Positions 35,144 to 42,605 of a stretch of DNA of 64,000 bases are shown here, piece by piece. Under the pieces are notes generated by a model. It was given only the letters and a program-made list of their open reading frames with translations, did no database searches and had not been told where the DNA came from. Within the stretch, counting starts at the first letter, position 1. The number at the start of each line of letters is the position of its first letter. Source of the stretch: XYD12-FULL-36-8 sp964391015 (GTDB lineage: Bacteria; Bacteroidota; Ignavibacteria; Ignavibacteriales; Ignavibacteriaceae); contig CAYMKU010000003.1 of NCBI GenBank assembly GCA_964391015.1, positions 62,001-126,000 of the forward strand, in the 5' to 3' direction. The translations under genes were made by a program, and so were the position numbers.

Positions 35144-35284
35144 TAGCCCACATTCGATGACTATTTTATTTGGAGCACTTGCTTTATTTATAAAAATTTT
35201 TAATGTTACCCTTACATATTTAGGTGATTAAATCTAAATCCTTTCTTTTAAATAATTATCTATAAATAAACCCTTGGAGGTTCC

Positions 35285-36532
35285 ATGAAGCGTTTCTTAT
35301 GGTTTTCTGTTCTCTTTTTATTTTCTGTTGCAATTTTGAATGCTACAGATAAAGATTTTTCCCAAACACCTTCTAATTTTAATAACCCCTTGTATGTTTA
35401 TGGACCTGCATTAGAAAGTCCAATAATTGTTTTGGATGAATCTTTTGAAGGTGCAACTTTTCCGCCAACAGGTTGGGTTAAAGCCAGTCCAGACGGAGGA
35501 ACAGGTTGGAATAGGCAAACTGCCGGGACAACACCAATTCCTGGATGGAATGGTGGAACAGTAACTACACCTACTGGGGGTGGAACAGCTGTTGCATATT
35601 GCACTTGGAATACAGGTGGTGCAACTTCTAACGATCAATGGTTAATCACGCCGCAAATTGCTAGTGTTCAAACTGATGATTCACTTTCATTCTGGATGAG
35701 AAAATTTGGATCTTACGTGGATCACTTAGATATAAAAATATCAACTACTACGGCAACTGTTGCTGCAATGACTGTAAATGTAGCTACAGTAAATTTTGCA
35801 GTTGCTGATTCTGGATGGATTCAGTATAAATATAAAATCGGCAACTTAGTTCCAGTTGGTTCTAATATTTATATCGGCTTCAGAGAGTATGTAGCTGATA
35901 ATGTTAATGATGGAGCGTCATTCAGTCTTGATTTAGTACAAGTACTTCGTAATGTAGTACCGGTTGAACTGACTTCATTCAATGCTAATGTGGGCAAAGG
36001 AAACGTTGCGTTGAATTGGTCAACTGCTACCGAAATAAATAATAAAGGATTTGAGGTTCAAAGAAGTTCTTTAGATAATCATTTTGTTACAATAGGTTTT
36101 GTAAATGGGCATGGAACAACTACTCAAACTCATTCATATAATTATTCGGATGTTAATAATATACCAGGCAGATATTCTTACAGATTAAAACAAGTTGATC
36201 TGGACGGAAGGTATGATTATTCAAACGCAGTCGAAGTTGAGATAGTAACTCCTTCAGTTTTCCAGATTGAACAAAATTACCCAAATCCATTCAACCCAAG
36301 TACAGCAATTAATTTTAGTTTGGCAATTGATTCAAAAGTAACATTGAAAGTATTTAATATTCTTGGTCAAGAAGTAACAACATTACTTTCCAAGAATTTA
36401 AATGCTGGTTCGCATAGCGTAACTTTTAATGCATCAGCTTTTAACAGTGGTGTATATATTTACAAGTTCGAAGCCAGAGGTGTTGATGGAAGTGCTTTCA
36501 GTTCAATTAAAAAGATGATCTTAAATAAATAA
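35285..36532 (+). CDS. T9SS cargo protein with cleaved-adhesin-like domain
   Basis: A 415-residue secreted protein. After the signal peptide (ending LNATD) comes a jelly-roll domain of the cleaved-adhesin/choice-of-anchor type (about 50-220, with DESFEGATFPPTGW and NDQWLITPQIASVQ). A linker with PVELTSFNANVGKGNVALNW follows, typical of this group, then the type IX sorting domain (about 325-415, EQNYPNPFNPSTAINF to the final KKMILNK). A strong GGAGG site precedes the ATG by four bases. It is probably released or anchored at the surface; its ligand is unknown. Confidence 0.88.
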   Translation: MKRFLWFSVLFLFSVAILNATDKDFSQTPSNFNNPLYVYGPALESPIIVLDESFEGATFPPTGWVKASPDGGTGWNRQTAGTTPIPGWNGGTVTTPTGGGTAVAYCTWNTGGATSNDQWLITPQIASVQTDDSLSFWMRKFGSYVDHLDIKISTTTATVAAMTVNVATVNFAVADSGWIQYKYKIGNLVPVGSNIYIGFREYVADNVNDGASFSLDLVQVLRNVVPVELTSFNANVGKGNVALNWSTATEINNKGFEVQRSSLDNHFVTIGFVNGHGTTTQTHSYNYSDVNNIPGRYSYRLKQVDLDGRYDYSNAVEVEIVTPSVFQIEQNYPNPFNPSTAINFSLAIDSKVTLKVFNILGQEVTTLLSKNLNAGSHSVTFNASAFNSGVYIYKFEARGVDGSAFSSIKKMILNK

Positions 36533-36553
36533 TCTTTGTTCTTTTTTTTATAT

Positions 36554-36596
36554 TCCCTGGAGTTTATTGCTCCAGGGAGATATTAAACAATATCTC
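36554..36596 (+). terminator. Two adjoining hairpins after the first T9SS cargo gene
   Basis: TCCCTGGAG (36554-36562) pairs with CTCCAGGGA (36570-36578). A second perfect 8-bp stem, GAGATATT (36577-36584) with AATATCTC (36589-36596), shares two bases with the first, so they compete at that edge. The first is preceded, not followed, by a T-run, which would suit termination from the opposite direction; on the plus strand it may instead stabilise mRNA ends. Confidence 0.55.
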
Positions 36597-36618
36597 TAAA
36601 ATTATTAAGGAGTGCTAA

Positions 36619-39480
36619 ATGAAAAAATTATTTCTCTTTCTTTTGGTTTCCTTTTTCCTATATTCTTTTTCTTCTTTCTCACAGGAAAATCAAAGTTCTG
36701 CCGATATCAGTCCTAGCTTAACTGCTGCACCAGTCAATCCAAATGCAACAGAAGCAATTTGGGATGTTCTTTTTAATCACAATTTACAAACTCTGTCTAA
36801 TGGTTCTCTTGGTAAAGCAGGTGTTTGTTTTATTCCTACTGTTAACCAAATATGGGTATCTTACTGGAACACTGCAGTAAGCAATTATATCCTCAGTTTT
36901 ACACCTGCCGGAACGTTAATAGATTCATTTTTAGTTTCAGGAGTTGTTGGTATTAGGGCATTTACTTTTGATGGTCAGTTTGTTTATGCTGGATTGAATA
37001 CTACCACAATTCAAAAAATAAACCCAGTTACAAGAGCTGCAGTTGGTACAATTACTGCTCCCCAGACTGTTCGTTATTTAACATACGACCCAACTGCAAA
37101 CAGTGGTGCAGGCGGCTTATGGCTGGGCAATTTTACAACTAATTTGCAGCTCATAAGTATGACGGGAACAGTATTACAAACCTGGCCCTATGCCCAACTA
37201 GGTAATACAAGTATTTATGGAGCAGCATTTGATAATGTTAGTATTGGGGGTCCATTCCTTTGGTTATGGGGTCAAGGTGCTGGGACAGGTACGCCACAAA
37301 TGATCAGTCAGCTCAATCCAGCTACTGGTTTACCTACTGGTGTTCAGCACGATGCTTTGTTAGATGTTGGATTAGGAAATTCTGGTGCAATTGCCGGTGG
37401 ATTGTTTCTCTCCAAAGATATTATATCTGGAAAAATTGCGTTAATGGGTGTGCTTCAAGGTGTACCAGATAGATTATTTGCATATGAGATTGGAACTACA
37501 GATGCTGGTGTTTTAGCGCCATTTAATTTGACTTCTCCAGCTGCTGGAGCTACTATAACCTCAATTCCAGCGTCCACAACACCAATTACAATTACATGGG
37601 ATACTTCCCGTGCAAGTGCAACTTATAAATGGATTTTTGGAGCACCAACTGTGCCTCCAAGAACTTTAACTTACCCCACCACCTCTAATTCACTTACGCT
37701 TACGCTTGGTCAGCTTGATAACATTCTTGCTAGTTTAGGCCTAGCACAAGGTGATTCTATTACGGGTCAGTGGGATGTTTGGGCTTTTAGAAATAATGCT
37801 CCTGCATATGATTCGTTAAAAGCAACTAATGGACCGAGGGCTCTTAAACTTAAAAGACAAAAGCCCCCGCTTACTCCATTTAGTTTGGTTTCTCCTCCAA
37901 ACAATACGACAATAGTAACATCTGTGTTTAACGGTTCGCCAGTAACTGCCACTTGGACGAAATCCGGTGCTGGTGCTACATATAAATGGAAATTTGGAAC
38001 TGGCCTGGTATCAGATCGAACTGAGGCAGTTATATTGACAATGCCGTCTAATAATAGCGGGTTTGATACTATATTAACTGTTATAAATTCTTCGCTTGAT
38101 GCAGTTCTTGCTGGACTTGGTCTTGCCCCTGGTGATTCCATGGTAGGTCAGTGGACAGTTTATGCATATAGTGGAACCGATTCGCTGAAAGCAACACAAA
38201 CATGGAATCTTACACTTAAAAGACAATCCAAGGGCGATGTATTGATTGCTTACGATTCAACAAGTACAGCATGTCGAGCAAGCAAAGATTCAGTTGCTCT
38301 CTACTTATCGAATAATGGAAAGACATTTGATTTGTTCAATAGAGGTACGCAAACTTCTACAAGCGCAATTTCTTTTAGAGGATATAAAACAATTGTTTGG
38401 CTTGGTGAAGCTACTTCTGTAATGTCAGCTGTTCAGAAGGATTCCATGAAAGCATATTTAAATAATCCTCCTTCAGGTCAAAAATCTAAACTAATTATTT
38501 TTGCTGAAGATATTGGATATCAATTCGGAAGAACTGGTTCAACTTATATAGACCTTGATTTTATGAATAATTATCTTGGTGCTAATTTTGTTTTAGATAG
38601 ACCTAGTTCAGGTGCTGCACAAGGATTTTACGGGAGTTATATTAATTCAGGATCAACTGACAGTACTGTTGGTTCATGGCCTGATGTTCTTTCTAGATTT
38701 GATCTTCCAAGCACACACGATCTCTACAAATTTAGAGGAGATGGTTCAACTAATGGCGTAGGCAAAGTTGGAGCTACATTTAATGTTTGCACATTTGGAG
38801 TGGATATCGAATCAATGAGATGGGCTGTGGATGGTCCAGGTGTACCTCCTTACAAGACCAGATTAGATGGTGCTTTCATTTATGTTAATACCAATGGAAC
38901 TATGATACCTGTTGAACTTACTTCATTTACTAGCAAAGTTATCGGGAATAATGTAGTATTAAGTTGGTCAACTGCAACTGAAGTAAATAACTCTGGTTTC
39001 CAGGTTGAAAGAAAATTGGCTAATGGTAATTTTACTTCTGTTGGATTTGTAAAAGGTTATGGAACTACAACTGAAGAGCAAAATTATGTGTTCAGCGATA
39101 ATAATGTTGTAGTTGGAAAATATACTTACAGATTAAAACAAGTTGATTTTGGTGGAACATTCGATTATAGTTCTGAAATTGAGGTTGAAGTTGTTGTTCC
39201 AGAGAAATTCGATTTGAGTCAAAATTACCCCAATCCATTTAATCCTTCGACATCAATCAAATTTAATTTAGCAACTGATTCAAAAGTTACACTTAAACTT
39301 TTTGATGTTATTGGACAAGTGGTTGCAACTTTGATTAACACGGACTTGGCTGCTGGTTACCATTCGATAGTTGTGGATGGTTCAAATCTAAGTAGCGGTG
39401 TTTATTTCTATAGATTAGATGCTGCAGGAGTAAATGGTCAAAAGTATTCTTCTGTAAAGAAGATGATTTTGACAAAGTAA
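36619..39480 (+). CDS. Large T9SS cargo protein with tandem Ig-like repeats
   Basis: A 953-residue secreted protein with signal peptide (ending SSFSQE), an N-terminal region of propeller-like strands (about 45-300, LSFTPAGTLIDSFLVSG and similar), and two tandem domains of about 110 residues (about 300-413 and 420-535) that begin PFNLTSPAAGA and PFSLVSPPNNT and share ATYKW-FG and GDSxxGQWxVxA. A further domain (540-760) and the PVELTSFTSKV linker follow, and the sorting domain starts at QNYPNPFNPSTSIKF and ends KKMILTK. It is a sibling of the cargo gene upstream. AAGGAG lies before the ATG. Confidence 0.85.
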   Translation: MKKLFLFLLVSFFLYSFSSFSQENQSSADISPSLTAAPVNPNATEAIWDVLFNHNLQTLSNGSLGKAGVCFIPTVNQIWVSYWNTAVSNYILSFTPAGTLIDSFLVSGVVGIRAFTFDGQFVYAGLNTTTIQKINPVTRAAVGTITAPQTVRYLTYDPTANSGAGGLWLGNFTTNLQLISMTGTVLQTWPYAQLGNTSIYGAAFDNVSIGGPFLWLWGQGAGTGTPQMISQLNPATGLPTGVQHDALLDVGLGNSGAIAGGLFLSKDIISGKIALMGVLQGVPDRLFAYEIGTTDAGVLAPFNLTSPAAGATITSIPASTTPITITWDTSRASATYKWIFGAPTVPPRTLTYPTTSNSLTLTLGQLDNILASLGLAQGDSITGQWDVWAFRNNAPAYDSLKATNGPRALKLKRQKPPLTPFSLVSPPNNTTIVTSVFNGSPVTATWTKSGAGATYKWKFGTGLVSDRTEAVILTMPSNNSGFDTILTVINSSLDAVLAGLGLAPGDSMVGQWTVYAYSGTDSLKATQTWNLTLKRQSKGDVLIAYDSTSTACRASKDSVALYLSNNGKTFDLFNRGTQTSTSAISFRGYKTIVWLGEATSVMSAVQKDSMKAYLNNPPSGQKSKLIIFAEDIGYQFGRTGSTYIDLDFMNNYLGANFVLDRPSSGAAQGFYGSYINSGSTDSTVGSWPDVLSRFDLPSTHDLYKFRGDGSTNGVGKVGATFNVCTFGVDIESMRWAVDGPGVPPYKTRLDGAFIYVNTNGTMIPVELTSFTSKVIGNNVVLSWSTATEVNNSGFQVERKLANGNFTSVGFVKGYGTTTEEQNYVFSDNNVVVGKYTYRLKQVDFGGTFDYSSEIEVEVVVPEKFDLSQNYPNPFNPSTSIKFNLATDSKVTLKLFDVIGQVVATLINTDLAAGYHSIVVDGSNLSSGVYFYRLDAAGVNGQKYSSVKKMILTK

Positions 39481-39504
39481 GCAGCATTTTGTTTGTTATC
39501 TTTG

Positions 39505-39536
39505 TGCCCGGCAAACTGCCGGGCATTTTTATTTTT
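39505..39536 (+). terminator. Intrinsic terminator after the T9SS cargo gene
   Basis: TGCCCGGCA (39505-39513) pairs perfectly with TGCCGGGCA (39517-39525) across a three-base loop, followed by TTTTTATTTTT. This is a strong intrinsic terminator closing the T9SS cargo pair. Confidence 0.93.
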
Positions 39537-39554
39537 AAAGACCATCTACAATAA

Positions 39555-39586
39555 ATTGAAAGTTCAAATTCATTTTGATAACTTTG
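39555..39586 (+). promoter_or_regulatory. Probable promoter of the TPR lipoprotein/DUF58 pair
   Basis: TAACTTTG (39579-39586) matches the -7 consensus TAnnTTTG. ATTG at 39555-39558, twenty bases upstream, is one base off the -33 TTTG. Transcription would start near 39592, some 20 bases before the ATG. The preceding terminator makes a new promoter here likely. Confidence 0.55.
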
Positions 39587-39612
39587 ATTACAACTAAAAA
39601 AGGAAATTATTA

Positions 39613-40116
39613 ATGAAATCTGTTTTGATTTTTATCATCACTGCTGTTGCATTTCTAGGTTGTTCTAAAAAATCTGGTGAAGATTATCTGAAATCAGCTG
39701 AAGAAAATTTGAAAAATAATAAAATTCAAGAAGCGGTATTAGATTTAGAAACTTACATGAAAGAAAATCCTGAAAGTGAAAAAGCCCCGGAAACATTAAC
39801 TAAGTTAGCTTCAGTATATCAAAATAAAATGTTAAAGAATCTATCAGCTAAAGAATCGTTAGGAAAAGCGGTGGATATTTATAAACAAGTTTTTGAGAAA
39901 TATCCAAACAGTAACCAAGCACCAACCTCATTATTTATGTCGGCATTTATTCTTGCTAATGAGTTACAAAAATATCACCAAGCAGAAGTTACTTATAATC
40001 TATTTCTTCAAAAATACCCTAACCATGAATTAGCAAGTTCTGCGCGTGAAGAGTTAAATAACTTAGGACTTTCACCGGAAGAGATTTTGAAGAAAAAAAA
40101 TAATCCTAATATTTGA
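39613..40116 (+). CDS. TPR lipoprotein
   Basis: A 167-residue lipoprotein (lipobox FLGC, Cys17) with helical tetratricopeptide-like repeats. KIQEAVLDLETYMKENPES, AVDIYKQVFEKYPNSNQAP and AEVTYNLFLQKYPNHELAS are three TPR units. BamD and YbgF proteins have the same look but are larger. It shares one base with the DUF58 gene (TGATG). The role is probably as an envelope scaffold; the exact partner is not known. Confidence 0.75.
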   Translation: MKSVLIFIITAVAFLGCSKKSGEDYLKSAEENLKNNKIQEAVLDLETYMKENPESEKAPETLTKLASVYQNKMLKNLSAKESLGKAVDIYKQVFEKYPNSNQAPTSLFMSAFILANELQKYHQAEVTYNLFLQKYPNHELASSAREELNNLGLSPEEILKKKNNPNI

Positions 40117-41024
40117 TGCAAAGAACTTCTTCCGACTACAAGAAATATCTAGATCCTGCGATTATTTCCAAATTAAATTCACTAGAATTACGAGCAAGAT
40201 TAGTCGTAGAAGGATTTATAGTTGGTTTACATCGAAGTCCTTATCACGGATTCAGCGTTGAGTTTACTCAACATAAACCGTACATGCAAGGCGATAGTCC
40301 GAAGGATATTGATTGGAAAGTTTTTGGTAAGACAGAAAAGTTTTTTATCAAACAGTATGAAGAGGAGACTAATCTCCGCAGTTATATTTTGTTGGATACA
40401 AGCCGGTCTATGAATTATGCTTCAGGAGGGAATGTTCGGAAGATAAATTACGCATCTACCTTGGTTGCTGCCTTAGGTTATTTAATGGTTGAGCAACAAG
40501 ATGCGGTCGGACTAGCTTTATATGCAGAAAAAATTAATAAGTTTTTGCCACCCAAAGCAACCAAAACCTATTTACTTGAGATTTATAAATTACTTTCAGC
40601 AATTAATCCTTCTGATAAAACACAAACGGCTTCTTCATTGAATTCAATTGCAGAAAAAATTAAAAGAAGAGGATTAGTGATTATAATATCTGATTTTTTT
40701 GATGATATCAATTTGGTTTTAAAATCATTAAAACATTTTCGCTATAAGAATAATGAAGTAATTATTTTCCAAATCCTTGATCCACTTGAAAGGAGTTTCG
40801 CTTTTGGGAGAGATGCAATATTCAAAGATTTAGAAACACTTGATGAAATTACAACCCAACCTTATCAAATTCAAAAAGCTTATGCAGAAGCAATGAATCA
40901 ATTTACTCAAACTATAAAGAGAGAATGCCTCAACTCTAATATTGAGTATAATTTAATTGATACTTCTACTCCATTCGATAAAGCGTTGTTTAGCTACATA
41001 CAAAAGAGGAGCCGGTTGCATTAA
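40116..41024 (+). CDS. DUF58 domain protein with von Willebrand-like fold
   Basis: About 302 residues. The DUF58 block HRSPYHGFSVEFTQHKPYMQGD and DIDWKVFGKTEKFFIKQYEEE is followed by a vWA-like domain with the metal-site motif LLDTSRSMNY and IISDFFDD. In many bacteria DUF58 proteins sit next to MoxR ATPases and BatA/BatB; here neither partner is present. The ATG at 40116 is chosen over the TTG at 40113. The gene converges on the phosphohexomutase with only eight bases between. Confidence 0.85.
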   Translation: MQRTSSDYKKYLDPAIISKLNSLELRARLVVEGFIVGLHRSPYHGFSVEFTQHKPYMQGDSPKDIDWKVFGKTEKFFIKQYEEETNLRSYILLDTSRSMNYASGGNVRKINYASTLVAALGYLMVEQQDAVGLALYAEKINKFLPPKATKTYLLEIYKLLSAINPSDKTQTASSLNSIAEKIKRRGLVIIISDFFDDINLVLKSLKHFRYKNNEVIIFQILDPLERSFAFGRDAIFKDLETLDEITTQPYQIQKAYAEAMNQFTQTIKRECLNSNIEYNLIDTSTPFDKALFSYIQKRSRLH

Positions 41025-41032
41025 CGCAAAGA

Positions 41033-42418
41033 TTAAGATTGTGGTGAGATCTGTTGTACTAAATTCTTAATTTCATCAAAATATTTTTGAGATAATTTTT
41101 CGGATTGTTCTAAATTTTTCGATTCAGTTATTATTCTTATAATCGGTTCAGTGTTTGATTTCCTAAAATGCACCCAGTGATCCTCAAAGTCTATTCTTAA
41201 TCCATCATCAGTATTCACTTTTTCTTTTGAGTACTTTTCTTTAATCTGATTTACAATAGGATCCGGGCTGATTTTGCCTAAATCAATTTTCTTTTTGGCA
41301 ATAAAATATTGGGGTAAGCTTTTCTTAAGCTGTAATAATGTTTGATTTTTTTCAGTTAAATGTTGAAGAGTTAAAGCAATTCCAACTAAAGCATCTCTGC
41401 CATAATGTAACGCTGGAAAGATAACACCACCACTTCCTTCACCACCAATAACTGCATTGGTTTCTTTCATTTTCAATATAACATTTGCTTCGCCAACAGG
41501 GGATCTAAACACTTTGCCACCAAATTCTTTTGCTACGTCATCCACTGCTCTTGTGGTTGAAAGATTTACCACAACATTTCCCTCTTTTTTTGACAAGACA
41601 AACTTAACTGCTTGAGTGATCGTATTTTCTTCACTAAATGGTTGCCCATCTTCTGTTATTAAAACTAACCTGTCAACATCGGGATCAACAACAATTCCCA
41701 AATCAGCCTTTGATTCTTTCACAGCTTTCATTGTAGCGGTTAAATTTTCCGGTAGAGGTTCAGGTAAGCGAGGGAAGATTCCGGTTTTTTCACAATTCAT
41801 TTCTATTGTGTCGCAGCCAAATTTTCTGAGGAGGTCCGGGATGACGTACACACCCGCACCATTTACACAATCTACAAGAACGCGAAATTTTTTCTTTCTT
41901 ATTTTTTCTGCGTCAATTAATTGCATGTTAATAACATCTCCCATGTGCCTCTTCAAACCTTCTTCATATGATTCAAGCTTTCCTAATTTTTCCCAGCTTG
42001 AATAGGATTTTTGTGAATCTTCCAATTTCTCAAGCATGATTTTATTCTCATCAGGAGTCATAAATTGTCCAGTACTATTCAATAATTTCAAAGCATTCCA
42101 TTCATTTGGATTATGACTTGCAGAAATTGCAATTCCACCTTGAGCTTTTAGAATTTTAACCATGTATTGTACAGTGGGAGTAGGACAAATTCCAATGTCA
42201 ACAACGTCTAATCCTTTAGATAGTAAGGTTCCAATAAGTAAAGATTTTACCATCTCACCGGAAATTCTTGCATCTCTCCCGACGATCACTTTTCCAGTTC
42301 CGATAAAATCTGCATATGCTGAAGAGTATTTTATGATTACCTGCGGCTCTAAACCATTACCTACTATTCCTCTAATACCGGATACACTTACCATTAATGT
42401 TGACATCATATCTCCCAT
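41033..42418 (-). CDS. glmM: Phosphoglucosamine mutase / phosphomannomutase family
   Basis: A 461-residue alpha-D-phosphohexomutase. The phosphoserine loop is SASHNP (Ser101), the metal loop is DPDVDRLVLI, the sugar loop is GGEGSGGV and the phosphate loop is RKSNTEPIIRI. The GSGG sugar loop and the overall layout are those of the GlmM/archaeal-type group, so glucosamine-6-phosphate to glucosamine-1-phosphate for cell-wall precursors is the best guess; mannose or glucose phosphate remain possible. GGGAG lies just upstream of the internal ATG at 42406, which may be the true start. Confidence 0.88.
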   Translation of the reverse strand: MGDMMSTLMVSVSGIRGIVGNGLEPQVIIKYSSAYADFIGTGKVIVGRDARISGEMVKSLLIGTLLSKGLDVVDIGICPTPTVQYMVKILKAQGGIAISASHNPNEWNALKLLNSTGQFMTPDENKIMLEKLEDSQKSYSSWEKLGKLESYEEGLKRHMGDVINMQLIDAEKIRKKKFRVLVDCVNGAGVYVIPDLLRKFGCDTIEMNCEKTGIFPRLPEPLPENLTATMKAVKESKADLGIVVDPDVDRLVLITEDGQPFSEENTITQAVKFVLSKKEGNVVVNLSTTRAVDDVAKEFGGKVFRSPVGEANVILKMKETNAVIGGEGSGGVIFPALHYGRDALVGIALTLQHLTEKNQTLLQLKKSLPQYFIAKKKIDLGKISPDPIVNQIKEKYSKEKVNTDDGLRIDFEDHWVHFRKSNTEPIIRIITESKNLEQSEKLSQKYFDEIKNLVQQISPQS

Positions 42419-42446
42419 TGTTATAAGAATGTTAAAAACTAATTTT

Positions 42447-42454
42447 CAAAGATA
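42447..42454 (-). promoter_or_regulatory. Possible promoter -7 element for the phosphohexomutase
   Basis: On the minus strand the sequence reads TATCTTTG, an exact TAnnTTTG match, 28 bases before the gene start. A TTTG lies upstream at 15-base spacing, shorter than ideal. Confidence 0.4.
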
Positions 42455-42605
42455 AAAGAAAAACGAAAGCAAAACACATTTGTGTCCAGAGACTGGTTGA
42501 CAGACAGTTGGAGGTATATTATATTCACATCTAAAATTATCTTTATCTATGCATCTCGAAACGATTTTTTATCAAATCCACTCTTTAAAATACAGCGGAG
42601 TTTTA

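Noticed and set aside
35398..35638. Minus-strand frames within the T9SS cargo gene
   Set aside because: They are shadows of the Gly/Thr-rich coding sequence on the plus strand, with no start site or domain.
39497..39504. TATCTTTG as a promoter -7 box
   Set aside because: It lies directly before the terminator hairpin at 39505, so any transcript would stop at once. The box at 39579 is better placed.
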